A stretch of DNA of 64,000 nucleotides, taken from Homoserinibacter gongjuensis. GTDB taxonomy: Bacteria; Actinomycetota; Actinomycetes; Actinomycetales; Microbacteriaceae. The notes beneath the pieces are model-generated. The model was not told where the DNA came from, did not search any database, and saw only the letters and a list, made by a program, of their open reading frames with translations. Each line of letters opens with the position of its first letter. The first letter of the stretch is position 1. Positions 1-7,515 of the stretch are shown in pieces. The DNA is taken from the NCBI RefSeq assembly GCF_030161875.1, contig NZ_BSVA01000001.1, positions 868,001 through 932,000 on the forward strand. Reading direction: 5' to 3'. Made by a program: the position numbers and the translations under genes.

Positions 1-750
1 GATCACCTGCAGCTTCGTCTCCGGGTCGTGGCTCACCACGGTCGACACGATGCTGCCGATAGCCCCGGATGCGAACCGCACGCTGGCGACGCTCGCATCC
101 TCCACGTCTATCGGTCGCGACACCGTCTCGGCGATCCCGCTGACGCTCGCCCAGTCCCCGCCCATGAGCCACAGGATCAGGTCGACGGCGTGGTAAGCCT
201 GCGTCGTGGTGGAGCCGCCGAATTCGGTGGCGAACTTGCCGCGCCACGGCGCATCCCAGTACTCCGGGCCGCGGTACCAGTTCGTGTGGGCGATGCCGAC
301 GAGCGGCCGCCCCCAGCGGCCGTTGCGCAGGTCGGCTTCCACCTGCCGCGATCCGCCGGAGTAGCGGAACTGCGACACCGTGACGCACCACCGTCCCGTC
401 TCGGCCTCCACGGCCGCGATGCGATCGGCGGAGGCGAGGGACCCGGTGAGCGGCTTCTCGCAGTACACCCAGGCACCCGCGCGCATCGCCTCGATCGCGA
501 GGGGCTCGTGCAGGTGCGGCGGGGTCGCCACGACGGCGATGTCGGGCGCGATCTCCGCGAACATCGTCGTGGCATCGGCGTACAGCGCCTCGCATCCGAA
601 GGTCTCGCCCGCCGCGGTGCGACGTGCCTCGTCGGGGTCGACGATCGCGACGAGCTCCACGTCGGCGGCGAGAGCCTGGATGGCGGGCAGGTGAGCCGCG
701 GCACCGATGCCGCCGGCACCGATGACGGCGATCCGTGCTCGAGATGACAT
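1..750 (-). CDS. Gfo/Idh/MocA-family oxidoreductase (3' end cut by window edge)
   Basis: NAD(P)-dependent sugar or inositol dehydrogenase-type protein; 250 codons are visible and the C-terminus lies outside the window. The ATG at 750 opens MSSRARIAVIGAGGIGAAAH, a Rossmann nucleotide-binding loop. Further on are the family's EKP motif (VYCEKPLTGS, about residue 95) and the region around WYRGPEYWDAPWRG. It begins 8 bp after the stop of an ABC permease and is therefore the last visible gene of a sugar-uptake operon, where such enzymes usually act on the imported sugar. The substrate cannot be deduced. The family is clear; the specific reaction is not. Confidence 0.88.
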   Translation of the reverse strand, partial: MSSRARIAVIGAGGIGAAAHLPAIQALAADVELVAIVDPDEARRTAAGETFGCEALYADATTMFAEIAPDIAVVATPPHLHEPLAIEAMRAGAWVYCEKPLTGSLASADRIAAVEAETGRWCVTVSQFRYSGGSRQVEADLRNGRWGRPLVGIAHTNWYRGPEYWDAPWRGKFATEFGGSTTTQAYHAVDLILWLMGGDWASVSGIAETVSRPIDVEDASVASVRFASGAIGSIVSTVVSHDPETKLQVI

Positions 751-758
751 GCGGTGAT

Positions 759-1646
759 TCAGCCTTTCAAACCGGTCGTGGCAATGCCCTGCACGAGGTA
801 CTTCTGCCCCACGAGGAAGAAGCCGAACAACGGGCCGAGCGAGATGACGGCCATGGCGAACATGGCGCCCCAGGCGCTGTCACCACTCGCGTCGAGGAAG
901 GAGTTCAGTCCCAACGGAACCGTGTAGTTGCGCGGATCCTGCAGGTAGATCATCGGAGTGAGGAAGTCGTTCCAGGTCCAGATGAAGGTGAAGATCGCCG
1001 ACGTCGCGAGCGCGGGCTTCAGCAGCGGCAGGATGACGTAGAAGAAGGTCTTCCAGGGGCCCGCGCCATCGATCTTCGCCGCCTGGTCGAGCTCGGTCGG
1101 GATACCACGCAGGAACTGCACCATGAGGAACACGAAGAAGGCGTCCACTGCGAGGAACTTCGGGACCACCAGCGGGAGGAAGGTGTTCACCCACCCGAGG
1201 TTCGCGAACAATACGTACTGCGGGATCAGCAGCACGTGGTGCGGCAGCATCAGCATGCCCATCATGCAGGCGAAGAAGATCTTCCGGCCGCGGAACTGCA
1301 TCCGCGCGAATGCGTACGCCGCGAGGGTGCACGCCACCAGATTGCCGAGCACCGAGAACAACGCGACGATCGTCGAGTTGATCATGAAGGTCCCGAACCC
1401 GACCCCGGCACCATTCCACCCGCGAACGTAGTTGTCGAGGATGAAGGGGTTCGGGATCGGCGACACCTCGGAGAAGATGTGCTCGCTGTCCTTGAACGAT
1501 GCGCCCAGCATCCAGATGAGCGGGTACAGCATCACGAGACCCACGGCGATCAGCAGGGCGTGCTTGAAGGTGCTGCGGCCGGCGCTTCGCTTGGTGCCCA
1601 CCGTCATCGCGACGGTGCTCTGGTCGAACTTCGTGTCAATCGTCAT
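759..1646 (-). CDS. Carbohydrate ABC transporter permease (MalG-type, CUT1)
   Basis: Inner-membrane permease of 295 residues, the usual length. It has six predicted membrane segments and the cytoplasmic EAA loop (ELDQAAKIDGAGPWKTFF) that contacts the ATPase. The C-terminus GIATTGLKG is typical of MalG-type subunits. Its start overlaps the end of the partner permease by 11 bp, implying translational coupling. No ATPase gene is visible, as is common in actinobacteria, where one MsiK-type ATPase serves many CUT1 systems. Substrate unknown. Confidence 0.93.
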   Translation of the reverse strand: MTIDTKFDQSTVAMTVGTKRSAGRSTFKHALLIAVGLVMLYPLIWMLGASFKDSEHIFSEVSPIPNPFILDNYVRGWNGAGVGFGTFMINSTIVALFSVLGNLVACTLAAYAFARMQFRGRKIFFACMMGMLMLPHHVLLIPQYVLFANLGWVNTFLPLVVPKFLAVDAFFVFLMVQFLRGIPTELDQAAKIDGAGPWKTFFYVILPLLKPALATSAIFTFIWTWNDFLTPMIYLQDPRNYTVPLGLNSFLDASGDSAWGAMFAMAVISLGPLFGFFLVGQKYLVQGIATTGLKG

Positions 1647-2633
1647 AGTGCACCCAGTACTTCGAGAACCAGAAGTTGACGGCCGTCACGAGTGCGATGA
1701 CCACGAACAGGATCCAGGCCATGGCGCTCGCGTAGCCCATCTGGAATCCGGTGAAACCACGCTGGTAGAGGTACAGCGTGTAGAAGAGCGTCGAGTTGAC
1801 CGGGCCGCCGGTGCCTCCCGAGACGACGAAGGCCGGCGTGAAGGCCTGGAACGCTCCGATCATCTGCAGAATGAGGTTGAACAGGACGATCGGGCTCAGC
1901 ATCGGCAGAGTGATATGCCGGAACGAGCCCCATCGACTGATGCCGTCGACGGCAGCGGCCTCGTAGAGGTACTGCGGGACCTGGCGGAGAGCCGCGAGGA
2001 AGATGACCATCGGCGAGCCGAAGGTCCAGACGTTCAGGATCACGAGGGTGCCGAGGGCTGTCTCGGGGTTGCCGATCCAGCTCATTCCCTCGATGCCGAA
2101 CCAGTCGAGGATCTGGTTGATGAGACCGTTGGATCCGAACATCTGGCGCCACAGCACCGCGACCGCGACGCTCGCCCCGATCAGGCTCGGGAGGTAGTAG
2201 ACGGAGCGGTAGAGCGAGAGGCCGCGGAGACCGCGGTTGAGCACCATCGCCACGGCGAGCGCGAAGGCGAGCTGCAGCGGCACCGAGACGAGCACGTAGA
2301 CGAGGGTCACGCGCACGGCGTCGAGGTACTTCGGGTCGTTGGTGAAGAGCTTGATGTAGTTGTCGAAGCCCACCCACTCGGGCGCCGCGAGCATGCTGAA
2401 GTCGGTGAACGAGAGATAGAGCGAGTACAGCATCGGCCCGAGGGTGATGACGAAGAAGCCGATCAACCACGGGAGCAGAAACGTGTAGGGCGCGATCTTG
2501 TCAGCGAGGAGCGACCGGCGCAGGGAGGTGGACTTCCGTGCGCGGGGACCGAGGGTCCCCGCGCACGGTCATCGCCCGTACGCTCGTCCGCCGACGCCTC
2601 AGGGGCGTCCGTCGGATCGGTGAGCGTTGTCAT
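1636..2633 (-). CDS. Carbohydrate ABC transporter permease (MalF-type, CUT1), apparent frameshift near the N-terminus
   Basis: MalF-type permease with EAA loop LYEAAAVDGISRWGSF. The likely start is the ATG at 2633, preceded by AAGAAGG, giving MTTLTDPTDAPEASADERTG. That frame does not run into the conserved body (KIAPYTFLLPWLIGFFVITL). The two frames meet at a perfect 15-bp hairpin (2536-2568), where a one-base indel is inferred. The body frame alone offers only a TTG at 2466, which would start inside the first membrane helix, so that start is unlikely. The gene follows the binding-protein gene by about 28 bp. Confidence 0.82.
2536..2568. repeat. Perfect 15-bp inverted repeat with 3-nt loop inside permease 5' coding region
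   Basis: Arms 2536-2550 and 2554-2568 are exact reverse complements around the loop GAG. It lies inside coding sequence exactly where the two permease reading frames separate. It could be a real hairpin that makes base-calling fail, or a fold-back artefact of the read or assembly. Confidence 0.85.
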
Positions 2634-2661
2634 GAGCCTTCTTACTGTTGAGGCGGATGGA

Positions 2662-3942
2662 TCAGCCGAGCTCCGACGCGGCCTGCGCCATGAACTGCTT
2701 CGCGGCATCCGCGGGCGAGAGTTGGCCGAACTGCACTTGCTGCGCCACCTCGGCGAACAGGGTGTTGACCGTGCCGGAGCCGGCGGGAGCGGGAACCGGA
2801 GCGGGTGCACCGTTCTCGCGCACCGACTCGAAGATCTCGATCGCGCGCTGCACGTTCTCGTTGGCGCCCGCAGAGGCCGCCTCGATCACGTTGGCGTTGG
2901 CCGGGAAGCCACGGTTGAGACCCAGGATGCCGTTGGCCTCTTCGTTGTTCAGCAGGAAGTCGACGAGCTTCGCCGCGGCCTCCTGGTGCTTGGACTGCTT
3001 CGAGATCACGAGGTTCATCGCGGTGCGCATGTACTGGCCCGCGTCTTCACCCTCACCCGGGAAGCGTTCCAGCGAGATGACGTTGGGGGTGCGTCCCTGC
3101 ACGCCGTCGTACTGGTTGGTGAAAAGGAAGGTCGAGGCCGCAACGCCCGCGACGACGGCGTCGTACGGGGTGCCCTGGTACTCGGAGGTGATGTCCGGCG
3201 TGGTGGCGCCGCCGCTCGCGCGGAGGTCGGCCCAGTACTGCCAGAAATCGGCGAGCGTCTTCTCTGAGAAGGCCAGCCCGTCGGCGTCCATGAAGTCCTC
3301 GCCGCGCTGCTTCGCCCAGACCTCGAAGACCTGGTAGCCGTGCGAGAGGTCGGTGACGCCGGCGAGCGAACCACCGGATGCGGTACGCACCTCGGCTGCG
3401 AACTCGGCCAGGTCGTCCCAGCTGTAATCGCCGCTGGGTGCGGTCAGGCCGAGCGCCTCGATCGCCGTCGTGTCGAAGATGAAGCCCTGGGTCGAGAGGC
3501 CGAACGGCATGGCGGCGAGCTCGCCGTCGACTGTGCTGACCTGCAGCAGGTCGGCGTCCCAGCCGTCCTGCGAGACGCCCTTGCTCAGGTCGGCGAGCTG
3601 GCCGCGCGAGGCGAACTCGACGAGCACCTCGTTGTAGAACTGGAACACGTCGGGCGAGTTGCCGCCTGTGTACTGCGTGGTGATCTTGTCGAGGTAGCCG
3701 TCGAATCCGCTGAAGTCGCGCACGACGGTGATGCCCGGGTTGAGATCCTCGAACTTGTCGAGAGCGCTGTTGGTGATCTCGTGGCGCACATCGTCGCCCC
3801 ACCACGCCATGCGCAGCTCGATCGGCTCGTCGCTGTCACCGTCGCCCTCCGACGACGTGCACGCGGCGAGCGACAACATCACGGCCGCGCTGGCCACGAC
3901 CGCGGCGAGCTTCAAGCCTTTCCGATTGCGGTGTGTGAACAC
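2662..3942 (-). CDS. Extracellular sugar-binding lipoprotein of ABC transporter
   Basis: Solute-binding protein of 426 residues, family 1 (MalE-like). The signal peptide ends in a lipobox (VMLSLAAC, Cys near residue 28), so it is lipid-anchored outside the membrane. Typical family features follow, such as FYNEVLVEFASRGQLADLS and the alanine-rich C-terminal helices. It is the first gene of the operon (binding protein, MalF, MalG, oxidoreductase) and stands downstream of a strong promoter at 4034-4062. The sugar bound cannot be read from the sequence. Confidence 0.93.
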   Translation of the reverse strand: MFTHRNRKGLKLAAVVASAAVMLSLAACTSSEGDGDSDEPIELRMAWWGDDVRHEITNSALDKFEDLNPGITVVRDFSGFDGYLDKITTQYTGGNSPDVFQFYNEVLVEFASRGQLADLSKGVSQDGWDADLLQVSTVDGELAAMPFGLSTQGFIFDTTAIEALGLTAPSGDYSWDDLAEFAAEVRTASGGSLAGVTDLSHGYQVFEVWAKQRGEDFMDADGLAFSEKTLADFWQYWADLRASGGATTPDITSEYQGTPYDAVVAGVAASTFLFTNQYDGVQGRTPNVISLERFPGEGEDAGQYMRTAMNLVISKQSKHQEAAAKLVDFLLNNEEANGILGLNRGFPANANVIEAASAGANENVQRAIEIFESVRENGAPAPVPAPAGSGTVNTLFAEVAQQVQFGQLSPADAAKQFMAQAASELG

Positions 3943-4033
3943 TGTTTCTCCTCATTGAGATGCCCTCACGGGCGGGTGATCTGCGGGGGTGACCCTCGGG
4001 TGAACAATCGATTTCGCAACTGCTCGTGCGTTG

Positions 4034-4062
4034 ACTATACGTTGCGCGACGAGGGCCGTCAA
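4034..4062 (-). promoter_or_regulatory. Near-consensus sigma70-type promoter of the sugar ABC operon
   Basis: Reading leftward: TTGACG (4062-4057), a 17-bp spacer, then TATAGT (4039-4034), about 90 bp before the binding-protein start. The -35 box overlaps the stop codon of the upstream aminotransferase gene. GTTGCG/CGCAAC words lie around the -10 and could form an operator, but no clean palindrome is evident. Confidence 0.65.
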
Positions 4063-5264
4063 ACAACCCGCCCGTCGCGAGCCCATCGCACGAGCGTCGG
4101 CACCGCACGATCAGCGAATCGCTCGAAGTGCTCGGCCGTCGAGTACGCGTGTGCCGACAAGCGCAGGCGCGCCACGCCGCCCCACCCCGCGATCTGCGTC
4201 TCGAAACCGAGCTCGTCCGCGATCCGTTGACGCAACGCGCCCGCCGCCTCCGGTCGCTCCCGCAGGCCGGCCGGGAGCGCCACGAGAGCCATCGACGGCG
4301 CGGGCATGCCCACCGCGACACGATGGTCCTCACCCGTCAGGCGAGCGAAGGCGTCGACGATCAACTGCTGGCCATACGCCAGGAGCTCACGCTGGAAGGC
4401 ACGGATGCGATCCCACCCGAGCTCGGCCTCGAGCATCTCGATGCCCACCGCGGAGGCGAGATAGCTTGTCGAGTCGGCCGTTCCCTGCTCGTCGAAGTTC
4501 TGCGGGTAGGCCGCGTCACTCGCCCACGACTCGATGGGCGGCCGCACCCGCGCGGCCGTCTCAGGATCCAGCACCGTCACGGCGGAACCGCGCACGCCGC
4601 ACGCCCACTTGTGCAGGTTGCCGATCCAGGCATGACCCGTCTGCCCGGCGGGCACCTCGAGCATTCCGGGTGCGTGAGCCGCATCCACGAGCACGGTGAT
4701 GCCGCGCTCGCGCGCCGCGGCGGCGACCGCATCGACCGGCATCCGGCGGGCGGTCGCCGACGTCACGTGGTCGAGCACCAACATCCGTGTCTTCGGACCG
4801 ACTGCGCCCAAGATCGCATGCATCGCCGCCTCGGCATCCGCCTCGAGCGGCACGTGGGCGGTCACGACACGGGCGCCCGACCTCGCGGCCTCGAGTTCCA
4901 CATGCTTGGCGAGTGCGCCGTAGGCGTGGTCGGTCACGACGATCTCCTCGTTCGCGAACGCGCGCAGCACCGCTGTGGTTCCGGCACTCGCCGACGGCAC
5001 GAAGGCGAGCCGCTGCGGCGCGGCGCCGAGGAACTCCGCGACGCTTCGACGGGCATGCTCGCGACGCGGCTGCACCTCGAGATGCCAGCGCAACGGATTC
5101 GCATCGACCTGCGCGAGGAGCGCGGCCCGATGCTCGACGGTCGCGCGCGGCGCAGCCCCGTAGGAGCCATGGTTGAGGTGCACGACCCGAGAGTCGAGAG
5201 CCCACAGTTCGGCCGCGGGGCGGCCCGACCGGGTGGTGAGCTCCCGTGGTGCCTCAGTGCTCAT
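4059..5264 (-). CDS. PLP-dependent aminotransferase class V (isopenicillin N epimerase-like)
   Basis: Fold-type I PLP enzyme of 401 residues. The N-terminal VHLNHGSYGAAPRATVEHRA is the substrate-side loop of the CefD-like/class V group. The Schiff-base lysine lies in WIGNLHKWACGVRGSAV (about residue 222), preceded by the cofactor aspartate region VLVDAAHAPGM. Family members include cysteine desulfurase-like enzymes and amino-acid epimerases; no beta-lactam genes are nearby, so isopenicillin epimerase itself is unlikely. The ATG at 5264 lacks a clear Shine-Dalgarno. A putative leaderless 15-codon ORF (5301-5254) overlaps this start and may couple to it. Confidence 0.85.
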   Translation of the reverse strand: MSTEAPRELTTRSGRPAAELWALDSRVVHLNHGSYGAAPRATVEHRAALLAQVDANPLRWHLEVQPRREHARRSVAEFLGAAPQRLAFVPSASAGTTAVLRAFANEEIVVTDHAYGALAKHVELEAARSGARVVTAHVPLEADAEAAMHAILGAVGPKTRMLVLDHVTSATARRMPVDAVAAAARERGITVLVDAAHAPGMLEVPAGQTGHAWIGNLHKWACGVRGSAVTVLDPETAARVRPPIESWASDAAYPQNFDEQGTADSTSYLASAVGIEMLEAELGWDRIRAFQRELLAYGQQLIVDAFARLTGEDHRVAVGMPAPSMALVALPAGLRERPEAAGALRQRIADELGFETQIAGWGGVARLRLSAHAYSTAEHFERFADRAVPTLVRWARDGRVV

Positions 5265-5313
5265 ACAGATCGGCCGGCCTCGGGACAGCGACGGTGCTCA
5301 CGGCTCCAGCCTA
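5254..5313 (-). promoter_or_regulatory. -10 box and overlapping leaderless mini-ORF before aminotransferase gene
   Basis: TAGGCT (5313-5308) lies exactly 6 nt before a GTG at 5301. This opens a 15-residue frame (MSTVAVPRPADLYEH) whose stop at 5256-5254 overlaps the aminotransferase ATG. The -10-to-start spacing matches the other leaderless starts in this window. It could be a coupling leader, or the true N-terminus separated by an indel. Confidence 0.35.
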
Positions 5314-5362
5314 AGCATCCGCGGATGGCGGCCTGCACACCCGCACAGCGTAGAGTCGCGGC

Positions 5363-5914
5363 ATGACTTCGGCTCGGAACTCCAGCCGGGAGGCGATCCG
5401 CGAAGCCGCATCCGCGCTCTTCCCGGTGCGGGGGTACACGGGCACCTCGGTACGCGACATCGCCGCGCAGGCGGGCGTCGATCCGGCCCTTGTCATCCGG
5501 CACTTCGGCTCGAAAGAGGAGCTCTTCCTCGAGATCATGCGGTTCGACCCGGAGGCTCAACCCCTGCTCGACGGGCCGATCGGCGAGCTCGGCGAGCACT
5601 TCATCGACTACGTGCTGACCGCGGGCGAGCAGGTGCGCAGCGTGTTCCTCGCGCTCATCCGGGCGAGCGACTCGGGCGGCGTCGCGCCGCGACTGCGTGA
5701 GATGCACGAGATGGCGTTCGTCGCGCCACTGCGCTCGCGGCTCGTCGGACCGGATGCCGAGGTGCGGTCGCGTCTCGCCGCCGCGCTGGTGGGCGGCCTG
5801 CTCTACAGCCTGTGGGTCGTGGGCGACGAGGAGCTGCTCGCCGCCGAGCGACCCGAGCTCGTGCGCCGCTATGGCGCGCTGCTGCAGACGCTCATCACGC
5901 CGCCGGCCCGCTGA
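5363..5914 (+). CDS. TetR-family transcriptional regulator
   Basis: TetR-type repressor of 183 residues. The N-terminal helix-turn-helix (SVRDIAAQAGVDPALVIRHF, about residues 29-48) is well formed; the ligand-binding half is divergent, as usual. There is no Shine-Dalgarno, but TAGAGT (5351-5356) sits 6 nt before the ATG, implying a leaderless transcript. It is divergent from the aminotransferase gene and convergent with the SDR gene (10 bp apart). Its target is unknown; the aminotransferase promoter is the nearest candidate. Confidence 0.9.
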   Translation: MTSARNSSREAIREAASALFPVRGYTGTSVRDIAAQAGVDPALVIRHFGSKEELFLEIMRFDPEAQPLLDGPIGELGEHFIDYVLTAGEQVRSVFLALIRASDSGGVAPRLREMHEMAFVAPLRSRLVGPDAEVRSRLAAALVGGLLYSLWVVGDEELLAAERPELVRRYGALLQTLITPPAR

Positions 5915-5924
5915 GGAGGCGGCC

Positions 5925-7004
5925 CTACTGCACCGACCATCCCCCATCGGAGGCGAGCACCGCGCCGTTGATGTTGACGCCGTCGTCGGAGAGCAGGAAG
6001 GTGATCGACGCGGCGAGCTGCTCCGCAGTCGCGAGCGTCGGCATCTGCATCTGGTACGGACGCAGCTTGGCCGTGCCCCACTCGGACACGTGCGGCGGAA
6101 GCGGGATGCCGGTGGCGACGCCGCCGGGTGCGACCGCGTTGACGCGGATCCCTTCGCGGCCGTACATGAACGCAGCCGACTTGGTGAGCCCGATCACGCC
6201 GTGCTTCGACACGGTGTAGGCGTTGCCCGACGCGTTGCCGCGCAGGCCCGCCTCCGAGCTGACGTTCACGATCGAGCCCGTGTGCGCGGCGAGCATCGCG
6301 GGGATGACGGCGCGGGTGAGCTTGAAGACACCCGTCAGGTTCACGCCCAGCACGCGGTCCCACATGGCGTCCTCGGTCTCGTGCAGCGGCGAGAAGTCGT
6401 CGTTGATGCCCGCGACGTTCGCGAGCGCGTCGATCCTGTCCCCCGCCGCGGCGACGATCGCATCCACCGACTCCTGCCGCGTGATGTCGCCCGCGACGGT
6501 GACGATCTCCGCCTCAGGTAGCGAGGCCCGGAACGCCTCGAGCTTCTCGGCGGAGATGTCGACGGCGACCACGCGGCCGCCCTCGCGGGCGACACGGGAT
6601 GCGGTGGCGAGTCCGATCCCGGATGCCGCGCCGGTCACGATGACGGTCTTGCCGGCGAAGCGGCCGGGGGTGATGGCCTCCTCCCACGGCTCGGGCTCGA
6701 AGTCGTCGGCGGGTGCGTCGGCTTCGGCGACCTCGACCTCCGCGGGCGCGGCCGCGTCGAGACCTTCGATCACCGATGGGTCGCCGCTGTTCGCCTTCTC
6801 GACGAGGTCGTCGACGAGCGATTGCGGCATCTGGCCCTGGCTCATCGCCACGAGACTCTGCAGCGGAAGCAGCTTGACGGGAGCGAGCACCTTCTCGTCG
6901 ACGCCGGCCTGGGCGAGCAGCTGACGGATCAGGGGGCCGCCGATCGGATGCTTGAGCCAGGTGCCCACGGAGTTCTTGGCGGTGAGTGCCTTGTCTTTGG
7001 CCAT
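5925..7004 (-). CDS. SDR-family oxidoreductase with about 95-residue N-terminal extension
   Basis: Classical short-chain dehydrogenase. The cofactor loop TGAASGIGLA, the NVAGI motif and the catalytic YTVSK follow an N-terminal extension of about 110 residues with an acidic linker. The start at 7004 is chosen because GAAGGGA lies just upstream and MAKDKALTAKNSVGTWLKHP opens a coherent domain; the reading frame stays open further upstream but runs through non-coding sequence. A perfect 14-bp inverted repeat (7064-7094) lies in its promoter region. 3-oxoacyl-(ACP) reductase-like annotation is usual for this family, but the substrate is not determined. Confidence 0.87.
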   Translation of the reverse strand: MAKDKALTAKNSVGTWLKHPIGGPLIRQLLAQAGVDEKVLAPVKLLPLQSLVAMSQGQMPQSLVDDLVEKANSGDPSVIEGLDAAAPAEVEVAEADAPADDFEPEPWEEAITPGRFAGKTVIVTGAASGIGLATASRVAREGGRVVAVDISAEKLEAFRASLPEAEIVTVAGDITRQESVDAIVAAAGDRIDALANVAGINDDFSPLHETEDAMWDRVLGVNLTGVFKLTRAVIPAMLAAHTGSIVNVSSEAGLRGNASGNAYTVSKHGVIGLTKSAAFMYGREGIRVNAVAPGGVATGIPLPPHVSEWGTAKLRPYQMQMPTLATAEQLAASITFLLSDDGVNINGAVLASDGGWSVQ

Positions 7005-7063
7005 GATGCGTCCCTTCGCAGCGACGGTCGGATGTGCCGTCAGCATCAGTCTGCGCCGCGGAA

Positions 7064-7094
7064 CGGGAGGTGTCAACACTGTTGACACCTCCCG
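7064..7094. promoter_or_regulatory. Perfect 14-bp inverted repeat, probable operator before the SDR gene
   Basis: Arms CGGGAGGTGTCAAC and GTTGACACCTCCCG flank the 3-nt spacer ACT, 60-90 bp upstream of the SDR start and just after the stop of the kinase-like gene. No T-run follows, so an intrinsic terminator is less likely than a binding site. The core TGTCAAC-ACT-GTTGACA is the kind of palindrome bound by TetR- or FadR-type dimers. Confidence 0.6.
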
Positions 7095-7107
7095 GGGCTG
7101 CCGACGT

Positions 7108-7515
7108 TCAGGCCGCCACGAGGGCCTCCCGCAGGGCCGCGAGCACGCGCTCGTGAAGCTCCTCGACCCCGCCCTCGGCGTCGAGTTCGACGACCTGCCG
7201 GCGGTAGTGCTCGAGGAGGGCGTCCTCCGCCGCGGTCGGCGCCGAGCCCGCCGGTCGCAGATACAGCGCCACCTCGATCTCGGCAGCTCGTCTCCCCAGC
7301 ACGTCATCGAGAGCGGATGCCTCGGCAAGGTCACGCGGGAAGCCCTCGAGCACGAAGCCCGCGGCGTGCGGCGCCAGCTCACGCTCGGTGAAGGCAGCAT
7401 CCGTCGCCCCCGAAGCCGCATCGACCACGAGGTGCGGCACGCCGAGCCGCTCGGCCAGCATCCGCCCCTGTGCGGCGGTGTCGGCGTGCGGCCGGCCGAC
7501 GAGCATGATGCGCAT
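7108..7515 (-). CDS. Adenylate kinase-like protein with degenerate P-loop
   Basis: Short protein of 135 residues resembling adenylate kinase. MRIMLVGRPHADTAAQGRML aligns with the GxPGxGKGT loop but lacks its lysine, and FVLEGFPRDLAEASALD matches the LDGFPRT-Q-A-LD motif. It is shorter than true adenylate kinases (about 190) and probably has no LID domain, so ordinary kinase activity is doubtful. Its ATG at 7515 shares one base with the malate synthase stop (TGATG), so it is translationally coupled to the glyoxylate-shunt enzyme. A regulatory or nucleotide-sensing role is possible but unproven. Confidence 0.7.
   Translation of the reverse strand: MRIMLVGRPHADTAAQGRMLAERLGVPHLVVDAASGATDAAFTERELAPHAAGFVLEGFPRDLAEASALDDVLGRRAAEIEVALYLRPAGSAPTAAEDALLEHYRRQVVELDAEGGVEELHERVLAALREALVAA

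Noticed and set aside
1432-3267. 611-codon open frame on the plus strand
   Set aside because: Antisense to the permease and binding-protein genes; no recognisable domain.
4059-5264. Isopenicillin N epimerase as a beta-lactam biosynthesis gene
   Set aside because: No ACV synthetase, isopenicillin N synthase or related genes occur nearby; class V membership is all that the sequence supports.
5925-7421. Longer SDR start at 7421
   Set aside because: The extra 139 codons overlap the adenylate-kinase-like gene and the palindrome; MAKDK at 7004 has a good Shine-Dalgarno.
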